Source of the DNA: a virus
IMG/VR virus record: IMGVR_UViG_3300031669_000084
Coordinates: 1-40,506 of that record
Strand: one strand, 5' to 3'
DNA length: 40,506 nucleotides
Part shown: positions 14,725-21,463 of the stretch, in pieces
Numbering within the stretch: the stretch's first letter is position 1
Layout: each line of letters starts with the position of its first letter
The notes under the pieces: generated by a model
What the model saw: the letters and a program-made list of their open reading frames with translations, nothing else
What the model was told of the DNA's origin: nothing
Databases searched by the model: none
Program-made: the position numbers and the translations under genes

Positions 14725-14887
14725 TCGGAGATGCGTGGTCTGCAAGAAACCGATCATAGAGGGCGACAATTCTGTGACGATGAGTGTGCCTAGCACGGGC
14801 AAGGAATGGAGTTGTCACTCAGAATGCTTCGATAGGCTGCCGAGCCTGATAGACAAGGCTCTGGCGAAGAAGGGGAGGAGACGATGA
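14717..14887 (+). CDS. Small zinc-finger protein, 56 residues
   Basis: The GTG start at 14717 is supplied by the second copy of the repeated junction, with GGAGG just upstream. The protein begins MADRRCVVCKKPIIEGD and has C6, C9, C33, H34 and C37 placed like a treble-clef or zinc-ribbon knuckle; the C-terminal end is basic (KKGRRR). The stop overlaps the next ATG (ATGA at 14884-14887). It is likely a small DNA- or RNA-binding protein. Confidence 0.65.
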   Translation: MADRRCVVCKKPIIEGDNSVTMSVPSTGKEWSCHSECFDRLPSLIDKALAKKGRRR

Positions 14888-15105
14888 TACGGGAGAACCT
14901 GAGTGACCCGATGAAACGGGCATTGCTGATGATCGGGGCGCTCTACTATCTCCAAAACATCCGCTGGGATACTTACGGTGCGCTCGTCCGGCGCGGTTTA
15001 ATTGTCCGGGAGGCCCGATCTAACAAGAAAGTAATCGGCCTCACGGATGAGGGCATGAAGGCGTATTGGGATACTCTCGATGAGTTGAGGGGGAGGAGAC
15101 GATGA
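14884..15105 (+). CDS. Small winged-helix-like protein, 73 residues
   Basis: Coupled to both neighbours by ATGA overlaps. The fold resembles a short winged helix of the kind in many phage regulators: a helix pair ALLMIGALYYLQNI, then a TYGALVRRGLIV segment, a basic wing REARSNKKVIGLTDEG and a final helix. The C-terminus is basic (RGRRR). It would bind DNA, possibly acting on the ParB-like gene directly downstream; this is inference from fold and position. Confidence 0.55.
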   Translation: MIRENLSDPMKRALLMIGALYYLQNIRWDTYGALVRRGLIVREARSNKKVIGLTDEGMKAYWDTLDELRGRRR

Positions 15106-16772
15106 CACAGAGGATGGAGCTCTCACCGACTGAGATTGTGAGGTCCCGCTTTCAGACGAGGCAGGATGGATACCAGGGGGAGTCGTTCGAGGGGCTGGTG
15201 AGCTCCGTGAAACGCCACGGGCTGATCAACCCCCTGGGGGTGATCGTCAACGAGTCAAATGAGTTCGAGCTGGTGTACGGCCACCGCCGGCTGGAGGCGG
15301 CGCGCAAGGCGCAGCTCAAAACGCTGCCAGTGGACGTGATCGCCAGCCTGATCAGCACCGATGACGTGGCGGGTGAGTTGGACAAGATCCAGGAGATGGT
15401 GCTGGTAGACAACCTCTTCCACGAGGACCTGACAGCGCTGGAAGTTGCTCGGGGGCTCCAGGAGCTGATCAGACTACAGGGGCTCAGCCAGGAGCAGGTC
15501 GCCCAGGTCGTGGGGAAGAGCCAGCAATGGGTGAGCGACAAGCTGCGCCTGCTCGACCTGGCTGAGCCGGTGAAGAAGGCGGTCACCGGGCGCTCGGTAG
15601 AGGAGACGGTGGCGCGGCGGCTGGCCACACTGCCCGAGAACATGCAGGAGTCGGTCCTCGAGTATGTGAAGGGGAAGGCGTCGAGGGAAGCCAATGAGAT
15701 CATCGGGGAGATCAAGGAGGCTACGGATCCTGAGTTCTGGGACCTGCCCGAAGACAAGCCGTGGGAGCCGGAGAAGATCAACGTCAAGGCCATGTTAGAC
15801 GATTGCCTGGACCAGGTGCCCCCAGAGAAGAAGGGCGAGGCGCTAGTCAATCTGCAGGCACGCGGGCTCCTGAAGGGGCCGGGCCAGCAGTACGCCTATT
15901 CGATGGGTGGCTTCCCATCCGCGTGCGGGTTGAAGCACAAGAGCATGGGCGCATGGCAGAAGGCGCAGGAGCGGACTTGCGAGCACTGTGTGTGGCAGGG
16001 AGAGCACATACATTATCAGTGCGGCCAGGAGAGGGAGACCTGTGAATCTTGCCTCATCGAGACTGACGAGGTGAGGCTGCCGGTGCCCTGCGGGGAGACG
16101 GAGGCGGATTGCCAGGCCTGTGAGAAGGACCCGGGCTGGTGCACCGACGTGGCCTGCTACATCGAGCACTGCAAGGCGGTCTCCCGAGAGGCCGAGGCTG
16201 CGGTAGATGAGGCAGGGCTCGAGAGGGACATCGAGGCGCAAGAGGCCCTGCGGGCATTCTATGATCGGCAGACAGGAGAGGGGATCACCCGGGATCATTG
16301 GCTGGCTCAAGCCTGTGAGTATTGCGCGCTGTGGCGAGGGCCGGAGCAGCGGGATCAGTGTAACGCGGAAAAGCCGCAGCATATACAGACAGGCTTCTGG
16401 CAGAGCGAGGGGGTGACCGTGCCCCGCTGCACCGGCTTCGGGCTGAGGAATCTGGCGAGAGTGCCCGAGATCGATCAGGCGCGCTTCGAGGAGATCCTGC
16501 TCGTGGGGCTGGATGAGCTACGCCGGATGGGCAGTCTGAGGCCTCGGGGGATTTATAAGGGGGGTGAAGATGACGACTTCATCGCCACCATCAAAGAGGC
16601 TGGACTGAACAAGCGGCAGCTCGTGGCGCTCTGGATCTCCGCCATCAACTCCCGCGTCGATGGCGTTTGGGGCGGTACGGAGAGGAGCCTGATCAACCCC
16701 ATCACGGGGGAGAAGACGATATGGCTTGTGATCCCCCAACAGCCGGAGGACGATGAAGACGCAGATTCCTGA
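15102..16772 (+). CDS. ParB-like DNA-binding protein with Cys-rich C-terminal domain
   Basis: A 556-residue protein. Residues 5-70 are a ParB/Srx N-terminal domain with the boxes LINPLGV (41-47) and GHRR (60-63); the latter binds CTP in true ParB clamps. A helix-turn-helix lies at about 128-150 (LSQEQVAQVVGKSQQWVSDKLRLL), as in ParB/KorB proteins. The C-terminal half is unusual: a Cys-rich segment from about 285 to 355 with CEHC, CESC, CQAC and more, likely binding several metals. There is no ParA beside it. A copy of the dispersed palindrome (15585-15599) lies inside the gene, just downstream of the helix-turn-helix code. It may load on such sites, or act as a transcription factor. Confidence 0.8.
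   Translation: MTQRMELSPTEIVRSRFQTRQDGYQGESFEGLVSSVKRHGLINPLGVIVNESNEFELVYGHRRLEAARKAQLKTLPVDVIASLISTDDVAGELDKIQEMVLVDNLFHEDLTALEVARGLQELIRLQGLSQEQVAQVVGKSQQWVSDKLRLLDLAEPVKKAVTGRSVEETVARRLATLPENMQESVLEYVKGKASREANEIIGEIKEATDPEFWDLPEDKPWEPEKINVKAMLDDCLDQVPPEKKGEALVNLQARGLLKGPGQQYAYSMGGFPSACGLKHKSMGAWQKAQERTCEHCVWQGEHIHYQCGQERETCESCLIETDEVRLPVPCGETEADCQACEKDPGWCTDVACYIEHCKAVSREAEAAVDEAGLERDIEAQEALRAFYDRQTGEGITRDHWLAQACEYCALWRGPEQRDQCNAEKPQHIQTGFWQSEGVTVPRCTGFGLRNLARVPEIDQARFEEILLVGLDELRRMGSLRPRGIYKGGEDDDFIATIKEAGLNKRQLVALWISAINSRVDGVWGGTERSLINPITGEKTIWLVIPQQPEDDEDADS
15585..15599. repeat. Dispersed palindrome, site D, inside the ParB-like gene
   Basis: The sequence ACCGGGCGCTCGGTA, identical to site C at 30113, coding for part of VTGRSVE. 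ParB proteins often have their binding site in or next to their own gene. Confidence 0.7.
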
Positions 16773-17415
16773 AGGCTGGATCGGCTCGGTGGAGATCTCC
16801 CAGCGGATGGGGTTCTCGACGTCGTGGAATGCGATCAAACTGTGTCGCTCCCGGGGCATCGAGGAGTACCGGCATGAGAATCCCGGCGGTGGGCATCCCC
16901 TGGCGCTGTTCCGCCGCGATGAGGTGGAGGCGCTAATCAGGGAGCGGCGCCATGAGCAGTGGCTGGAGGCGCAGGGCTTGAAGAAGTGCGCCACCTGCGG
17001 AGAGTGGAAGGATCGGGAGCATCAATATTGGGGCAGAAACTCTCAGTGCATCGAATGCGCCAAGGAGACGGGCCGAAAAGACCGGCAGAAGCACCCCCGA
17101 TCGAGGCGCAGTAGCACGCCGGCAGAAGATCATCCCTGGCGCCAGTCGGGGATCCACGTAGGGGCGGGGTCGGCTGGCCCGGTGGATGAGTACGTGGCCT
17201 CGGGCGGCGGCCCTTCTCCTGATGATAGTCTGCAATATGCCTGCCTGGATCGCGGTTTTGCGGTGAGGCCGTGCCTGCCAGGGAAGAAGAGGGCCACATT
17301 CTGCATCAAGTGCACGGCGGGACGATGCCAATGGCATCCGAAATTGACCCCCGGGCAGATCAGGGTGAGAGCGGGGCTGCCGGCTGAGGTCCAGGTAGAG
17401 GCTGAAGGCACATGA
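16753..17415 (+). CDS. Helix-turn-helix protein with zinc-finger (HNH-like) centre
   Basis: A 220-residue protein overlapping the ParB-like gene by 20 bases. Residues 8-65 resemble a MerR/excisionase-type winged helix (GSVEISQRMGFSTSWNAIKL, then a wing with PGGGHPLALFRRDEV). Residues 78-104 hold CATCGEW and CIECAKE, a zinc pair like those in HNH endonucleases, but the HNH catalytic His residues are not evident. The C-terminal part has two further Cys pairs (CIKC, C). It might be a regulator, an excisionase-like architectural protein or a decayed homing nuclease. Confidence 0.5.
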   Translation: MKTQIPEGWIGSVEISQRMGFSTSWNAIKLCRSRGIEEYRHENPGGGHPLALFRRDEVEALIRERRHEQWLEAQGLKKCATCGEWKDREHQYWGRNSQCIECAKETGRKDRQKHPRSRRSSTPAEDHPWRQSGIHVGAGSAGPVDEYVASGGGPSPDDSLQYACLDRGFAVRPCLPGKKRATFCIKCTAGRCQWHPKLTPGQIRVRAGLPAEVQVEAEGT

Positions 17416-17525
17416 AGAGACCCACCATCGGCGAAGTGGCGCGCTTCATCGGGATCTCGATCGGCCGGTGGGTGCAGTTCCTGGGGCTGCTGTTGTGGGC
17501 GCTGTTACACCCGAGAGAACGCTAG
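17412..17525 (+). CDS. Small membrane protein, 37 residues
   Basis: The ATG overlaps the preceding stop (ATGA at 17412-17415). The product has a polar N-terminus MKRPTIGEVARFIG and a hydrophobic segment at about 17-33 (GRWVQFLGLLLWALLH), ending in basic residues, a typical small single-pass membrane peptide. No function can be assigned. Confidence 0.5.
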   Translation: MKRPTIGEVARFIGISIGRWVQFLGLLLWALLHPRER

Positions 17526-17546
17526 AGTGCGATCGCATCTAGCAAT

Positions 17547-17584
17547 AGGCGGGAGAGGGGTACGGTGGGCGCTCCTCCCCGCCT
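17547..17584 (+). other. GC-rich stem-loop between operon segments
   Basis: AGGCGGG at 17547-17553 pairs with CCCGCCT at 17578-17584, with further partial pairing inside. There is no T run, so intrinsic termination is doubtful; it may protect or attenuate the transcript. The next 13 bases hold an AATAAT that could be a -10 element, without a convincing -35. Confidence 0.35.
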
Positions 17585-17597
17585 GGAATAATAGATC

Positions 17598-18122
17598 ATG
17601 AATGCTGATGACATCTATCGTGCTCTTCAGAACCGCCATAAGCTGCCCGAGTGGGTGCTGGTTAGGGAACTCTGTTTGGCAACCGGGGATTATCGCTGGC
17701 GTCAGCCTGTCTTAAACCCCCCACGACTCAATCGTCGCTGGCGGTGTGATGCCATGCAGAGAATTGATGCGTTCGCAATCAACTGCTATGAATCGCAGCG
17801 CTTCATGAAGGTCGCCTACGAGATCAAGATCAGTCACAGTGACTTCATTCGTGAAAAACGTGATCCCGACAAACGTCAGGGCGCTATGGAAGTCGCCGAT
17901 TACTTCTATTTCGCGGCACCCCGAGGAGTGATCGCCCCTATGGAACTGCCAACGGGCACAGGCTTGCTCGTAGTCTATGATTCGGGACGCACTGAAATCT
18001 TAGAACGAGCGCCCAGGCTACCCGCGACGCGGCTTGATTGGGCCTTCGTGGCTTCTCTGATGCGGAACGCGATGATGATGCGAAGGAAGGATCTGCCTCG
18101 AGATCGATTTGAGGACCGATGA
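17598..18122 (+). CDS. MmcB-like PD-(D/E)XK nuclease-fold protein
   Basis: A 174-residue protein resembling the MmcB DNA-repair family. The core motif is visible: RIDAFAINCY, then AYEIKISHSDFIREKRDP, then ADYFYFAAPRG. Asp in RIDAF and Glu-x-Lys in YEIK match the catalytic D and ExK of this fold. It would be a small endonuclease acting on phage or host DNA. The gene is less GC-rich than its neighbours and uses more mixed codons, which suggests recent acquisition. The 3' end overlaps the next start by four bases (ATGA). Confidence 0.65.
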   Translation: MNADDIYRALQNRHKLPEWVLVRELCLATGDYRWRQPVLNPPRLNRRWRCDAMQRIDAFAINCYESQRFMKVAYEIKISHSDFIREKRDPDKRQGAMEVADYFYFAAPRGVIAPMELPTGTGLLVVYDSGRTEILERAPRLPATRLDWAFVASLMRNAMMMRRKDLPRDRFEDR

Positions 18123-18592
18123 ACCTCTTCTACTACGCCACGATCATCGCCATGACCATCCTCTGGGAGGCGCCTCACCAGCCGCCCATGGGACAAGAGC
18201 TGGTGGCGCACACCATCGTCAACCGGGCGGAGATCTCCGGCATGGACATCGAGGCGGTGGTGATGCAGCGCGGGCAGTATGCCGGCTGGACGGAGCAGCG
18301 GAGGAGAGAGTGGCTGCGCTGCGCCGTCGAGGGGGAGCTGCCCTGGGGCATGGATCCGGTGGGGCACCTGCACCTGATCTGGACCGGCGATGGATGGCGT
18401 GAGGCCACGGAGGCGGACTGGTGGGCGATCTGGTGGATGAGCCTCTCGGTGCTCCTGGGGAAGGAGGAGCCGTTGGGCTTCGAGGGTGTGACGCACTTCG
18501 ATAATCCTGGCTTTTGGGACGGTGGAGATCCTCCGTGGGCATGGGAGAAGGAGACGCTGGGGCGTGTGGGGGATCATGTCTTCTATAGGTGA
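18119..18592 (+). CDS. SleB-like cell wall hydrolase with N-terminal membrane anchor
   Basis: A 157-residue protein that begins with a short hydrophobic segment (MNLFYYATIIAMTILWEA) and continues with a pattern typical of the SleB/CwlJ hydrolase family: ELVAHTIVNRAEI, a GQYAGWT segment, and a C-terminal THFDNPGFW and RVGDHVFY. Glu16 or Glu27 could be the catalytic acid. This family cuts the glycan strands of peptidoglycan. Its place in the early operon beside nucleases, far from the lysis cassette, is unexpected. It could help DNA entry, be an exclusion factor or be a mis-sited lysin. Confidence 0.65.
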   Translation: MNLFYYATIIAMTILWEAPHQPPMGQELVAHTIVNRAEISGMDIEAVVMQRGQYAGWTEQRRREWLRCAVEGELPWGMDPVGHLHLIWTGDGWREATEADWWAIWWMSLSVLLGKEEPLGFEGVTHFDNPGFWDGGDPPWAWEKETLGRVGDHVFYR

Positions 18593-18758
18593 GATGCTCA
18601 GGCGGTGGTGCAGCAAAGGAGAGCCGCCCGAGGAGCAGAAGCAGATGCGGGCGCCGGAGGGGTACGGGATGATTCTCAGGATCCCCATCGAGCGCCAGTA
18701 TCCCGATGGCTCGAAATCGGGCAAGCTCTTCTGGCACATCATAGTATGGTGGAATTGA
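18576..18758 (+). CDS. Small hypothetical protein, 60 residues
   Basis: The ATG at 18576, after GTGGGGGATC, overlaps the SleB-like gene end by 17 bases. The protein has a basic N-terminal helix and a C-terminal part likely to be beta (YGMILRIPIERQYPDG; FWHIIVWW). No motif recognised. It is directly followed by the RusA gene. Confidence 0.45.
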   Translation: MSSIGEMLRRWCSKGEPPEEQKQMRAPEGYGMILRIPIERQYPDGSKSGKLFWHIIVWWN

Positions 18759-18759
18759 G

Positions 18760-19125
18760 ATGACGATCTCTAACGCGATCGAGATGCCCTGGCTCAAGGA
18801 CCTCTCGGTCAATCACATGAGATATGGCAGCGAGGGGGGCTACCACCGCAAAGGGGACATCCAGGGCTGGATGAACCGCCTAGCATGGGAGGTGAAGCTG
18901 CTCCAGGTGGTGAATTGGGGCTTGCCTATCACGATCATTGTCGATTGCCGCTATCCCGACAAGCGCCGGCGGGATGATCACAACCTCTACAAGGCGATCG
19001 CGGACGCGGTGGCGGAGGGGTTGGACATCGATGACCGGCACATCAGGATCAGGAGCGGGAGCGTGGAGGTGGTCCCGGACGATCCGGGGTTCACCATCAC
19101 GCTGACGGATGAGGACGCGGCATGA
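18760..19125 (+). CDS. rusA: RusA-type Holliday junction resolvase
   Basis: A 121-residue protein with the RusA signature in its centre: CRYPDKRRRDDHNLYKAI followed by DAVAEGLDIDDRHI. The Asp residues at 72-73 and 91-92 correspond to the metal-binding catalytic Asp of RusA, and the basic stretch before them to its DNA-contacting part. It would cut four-way junctions formed in phage recombination and so keep DNA packageable. It overlaps the next gene by ATGA. Confidence 0.9.
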   Translation: MTISNAIEMPWLKDLSVNHMRYGSEGGYHRKGDIQGWMNRLAWEVKLLQVVNWGLPITIIVDCRYPDKRRRDDHNLYKAIADAVAEGLDIDDRHIRIRSGSVEVVPDDPGFTITLTDEDAA

Positions 19126-19583
19126 ACTGGCTACTGGTGATCTTGATTCTCTGCTATCCGGGGCTGGCCATCAAACCGGAATGGTATAGCCGTCTACGGA
19201 GCGCTGATGTCCGCGGGCACTACATGGACTCCAGGGGACGCATCGGCTGGTACAACCCCGAGACCTGGGAGATCCACATCGTCTACAGCTATGAGCAGGG
19301 CGGCCGGCCGATGCTGCGCCGGCTGTCGCATGAGGCGCACCACTACCTGGCCAGGAAGGCCAAGTTGGGCGATTGGGAGAAGTTCGCGGACCTCACGATG
19401 AAGCTGGCGCGGAGGGATCATTGCTCGGCACATCAATTGAAGACGATCAAGGGCATGATCGCCTACGGAGGGGGGTACGAGCTACATGCTGAGCTGCCCT
19501 GGATCCTGGAGGGGGAGATACCGCGGGAGCTGCAGATGTGGTATCCTTGGTTCGTGCTCAGGGAGGCGAAGGCGAAACCGTGA
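19122..19583 (+). CDS. Secreted or anchored HExxH metalloprotease-like protein
   Basis: A 153-residue protein with a signal-peptide-like start (MNWLLVILILCYPGLA). The motif SHEAHHYLAR at about residue 69-78 is an HExxH zinc site, and Glu in YELHAELPWI near 122-128 could be the third ligand. The strand MDSRGRIGWYNPETWEIHIVY before it fits minimal gluzincin-like phage proteins. It would act at or outside the membrane if the leader works. The substrate is unknown. The gene starts with an ATGA overlap at rusA and ends with a GTGA overlap to the next gene. Confidence 0.6.
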   Translation: MNWLLVILILCYPGLAIKPEWYSRLRSADVRGHYMDSRGRIGWYNPETWEIHIVYSYEQGGRPMLRRLSHEAHHYLARKAKLGDWEKFADLTMKLARRDHCSAHQLKTIKGMIAYGGGYELHAELPWILEGEIPRELQMWYPWFVLREAKAKP

Positions 19584-19780
19584 CGGGAGCGACGTTGATT
19601 ACGGCTAATGGTGAGCTGCACCTGGGGAAGCGGACCACGGCCATCGTGGAGGAATTGCTCGCCATCGCGGCCAAGATCGAGGTGCCTCGCAAGGGGAAGG
19701 TGGAGATCACCGTGGACTTCTCCAACGGCTCGCTGACGGTAGCGGTGAGAGAGGTAGGGGAGAGCAGGAGGATTGAGTGA
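19580..19780 (+). CDS. Small hypothetical protein, 66 residues
   Basis: The GTG at 19580 overlaps the preceding stop (GTGA). The protein looks like a small alpha/beta domain: strand TLITANGELHLG, helix TAIVEELLAIAAKI, strands KVEITVDFSNGSLTVAVREV. No Cys or membrane segment. The 3' end carries the first copy of the 17-base junction repeat. Function unknown. Confidence 0.55.
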   Translation: MTGATLITANGELHLGKRTTAIVEELLAIAAKIEVPRKGKVEITVDFSNGSLTVAVREVGESRRIE

Positions 19781-20184
19781 TGGACGAATGGGAACGGCAG
19801 TACCAAGCAGAGCTCGAGACATTGTTGTCAGTCGTGGCCCTGAGTGATGATTTTTGGGGGAATGTAGAGCCGAAATTCGCCGCTCAGGCGACATTTGGAG
19901 TGTATCGTCACGCAATTATGCGGTTGCCAGTGTTGCGGCAACATCTGACCCTACAGGCCGTGGATGCAAGTTGCTGGGATGGCATCAAAAGGAGATGGCT
20001 GCCTGATCGGCTCCAGCGGATTTTCATCCCGCATGTACGGTGCTTTGACATCAATGAGATCACGAGTCCGAACGGAAAGGTTACTAGATATTTGCTGCGA
20101 ACGGATTATCTCACGCAGAAGGAATGGGGCGCGAAACTGAGGAGGCTAATGGCGGAGGAACATAGGGCAGAGCAGGAGGATTGA
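19777..20184 (+). CDS. Hypothetical protein, cassette 1
   Basis: A 135-residue helical protein that starts MMDEWERQYQAELETLL and has a basic, aromatic middle (RWLPDRLQRIFIPHVRC). I use GTG 19777 by analogy with the other junctions; ATG 19780 directly after it is as likely. Base use is clearly more AT-rich than in neighbouring genes, which suggests recent transfer. The C-terminus (RAEQED) ends in the Glu-Asp-stop shared by three other cassette genes because the junction encodes it. Function unknown. Confidence 0.6.
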   Translation: MMDEWERQYQAELETLLSVVALSDDFWGNVEPKFAAQATFGVYRHAIMRLPVLRQHLTLQAVDASCWDGIKRRWLPDRLQRIFIPHVRCFDINEITSPNGKVTRYLLRTDYLTQKEWGAKLRRLMAEEHRAEQED

Positions 20185-20607
20185 GTGAGCAACATCTCAA
20201 GGCGAGGCTTCATAGGATTCATCGGCGCGTGTATAGCAGGCCTGATCCGCATAGGCAAGACAGAGGCGGGCTTTCAGTCCATCGTAGATGAGATGGACCA
20301 CCCGACCCTGCCGGATACGCTGCTCGGGTTCCCCATCGAGTGGACCGACACCAAGTTTGTCGGGAGTGAGAAGATTATCCTGTCGCCCTTGTCATGTGGC
20401 GAGGCGGAACTCGAAGCGGCGAGGATAGCGCGATGGAAAGCCTGGACAAGTCTTGACCTGCCCTGCAACAGGTGCGGCACTACTATGGTGTTTTCGTCGG
20501 GCAACCGGTCAGGCTATCGGTTCAGCAAGCTGGTTTACAAATGCCCGGATTGTGGTTGGGGGATTGAGATGCCGATCCTGTCATGCGAGATCCCGCAGGA
20601 GGATTGA
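20185..20607 (+). CDS. Tat-signal-like zinc-ribbon protein, paralogue 1
   Basis: A 140-residue protein starting GTG at 20185. The N-terminus SRRGFIGFIGACIAGLI matches a twin-arginine (Tat) export signal: SRRxFIG then a hydrophobic stretch. After a shared segment (DHPTLPDTLLG) comes a central stretch PIEWTDTKFVGSEKIILS that differs from its paralogue, then a shared GEAELEAAR-ARWKAWTSLDL and a zinc ribbon with CNRC and CPDC. The product may be exported folded with its metal. Its paralogue is at 21023, two genes on. No function is known to me. Confidence 0.6.
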   Translation: MSNISRRGFIGFIGACIAGLIRIGKTEAGFQSIVDEMDHPTLPDTLLGFPIEWTDTKFVGSEKIILSPLSCGEAELEAARIARWKAWTSLDLPCNRCGTTMVFSSGNRSGYRFSKLVYKCPDCGWGIEMPILSCEIPQED

Positions 20608-20793
20608 ATGAGCAACACTGTCAACCGTGCTGAAGTGCTCCCCTTGGTAGTCGCGGCTCTGAAGGCGTCCAGCCTCAAACCTGTCTGGTATGTGGACAAC
20701 GAAATGCAGTATCAAGATGCTGCCCACAAGGTCTTGACTGAGCTACTGGACGCCGGCGCGCTTCTGCTTGAGGGGGAAGTAGAAGGTGAGTGA
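20608..20793 (+). CDS. Small hypothetical protein in the cassette row
   Basis: A 61-residue, mostly helical protein (MSNTVNRAEVLPLVVAALKA; AAHKVLTELLDAGALLLEGE) with no Cys or membrane helix. The ATG is provided by the third junction copy. Its end overlaps the next gene start at 20786, so these two genes make one cassette. Function unknown. Confidence 0.55.
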   Translation: MSNTVNRAEVLPLVVAALKASSLKPVWYVDNEMQYQDAAHKVLTELLDAGALLLEGEVEGE

Positions 20794-21022
20794 CCCGCTT
20801 CTTTACTGTAGTGATTTCAATGCTGGCCCCTGTTGCTCAAGCTGTCACTACGATGAAGAGCTGGGCTATGCTGACATGATTGAGCTAGAGGATAGTCATG
20901 GTGCATACTGTGGGCGCGTATGCTGCGTCGTTTGGAATGAATGCCTAGAGCCTTTGTCGGATACAGAGCAGGAAGCGCTAATCGAGCGCAAGCAGCAGGA
21001 GAAGGGAGAGCAGGAGGATTGA
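20786..21022 (+). CDS. Small Cys-rich protein in the cassette row
   Basis: A 78-residue protein with GTG start at 20786, behind GGGGGAAGTAGAAG. Seven Cys are present (C8; CCSSC at 16-20; C42, C46, C47; C53), plausible for one or two zinc sites, and the C-terminus is a charged helix ending in EQED from the junction repeat. Likely nucleic-acid or protein binding; no family recognised. Confidence 0.55.
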   Translation: MSDPLLYCSDFNAGPCCSSCHYDEELGYADMIELEDSHGAYCGRVCCVVWNECLEPLSDTEQEALIERKQQEKGEQED

Positions 21023-21463
21023 ATGACGGTATCAAGGCGAGGCTTCATGGGGCTTCTTCTCGCGTGTTTCGCAGGTCTGACGCGCATAGGCAAGACAGAG
21101 GCGGCCTTTCAACGGCTCGCAGATCAGGTGGACCACCCGACCCTGCCGGATACGCTGCTCGGTCGGCCGCTCCTATACTCCAGCAACTATGGCGAGGCGA
21201 GGGAGTCCTTCTGGAAGGAGACCCTCATGCCCTTCTACCGGGACACGCTTGGCGAGGCGGAACTCGAGGCGGCGAGGGTAGCGCGATGGAAAGCCTGGAC
21301 CAGTCTTGACCTGGCTTGCAGTAGGTGCGGCGCTCCTATGGTGTTTTCATGCGTCACTCGCTCGGACGGCCATTGGTTCAGCAAGTTGGTTTACAAATGC
21401 CCGGATTGTGTTTGGCAGTTTGAGGTGCCAATCAAGACATGCGAGATCCCGCAGGAGGATTGA
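21023..21463 (+). CDS. Tat-signal-like zinc-ribbon protein, paralogue 2, carrying a portal-protein fragment
   Basis: A 146-residue paralogue of the protein at 20185 with the same SRRGFMG Tat-like start, the same DHPTLPDTLLG and GEAELEAAR segments and the same C-terminal zinc ribbon (CSRC, CPDC). The central segment differs: residues 54-73 (bases 21182-21241) are identical to residues 313-332 of the portal protein (bases 24660-24719). The DNA of the two copies matches at 55 of 60 bases, and all five differences are synonymous. The short GGCGAGGCG at both edges of the segment could have guided the exchange. It might be a portal decoy, an assembly or exclusion factor, or a chance fusion. Confidence 0.65.
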   Translation: MTVSRRGFMGLLLACFAGLTRIGKTEAAFQRLADQVDHPTLPDTLLGRPLLYSSNYGEARESFWKETLMPFYRDTLGEAELEAARVARWKAWTSLDLACSRCGAPMVFSCVTRSDGHWFSKLVYKCPDCVWQFEVPIKTCEIPQED

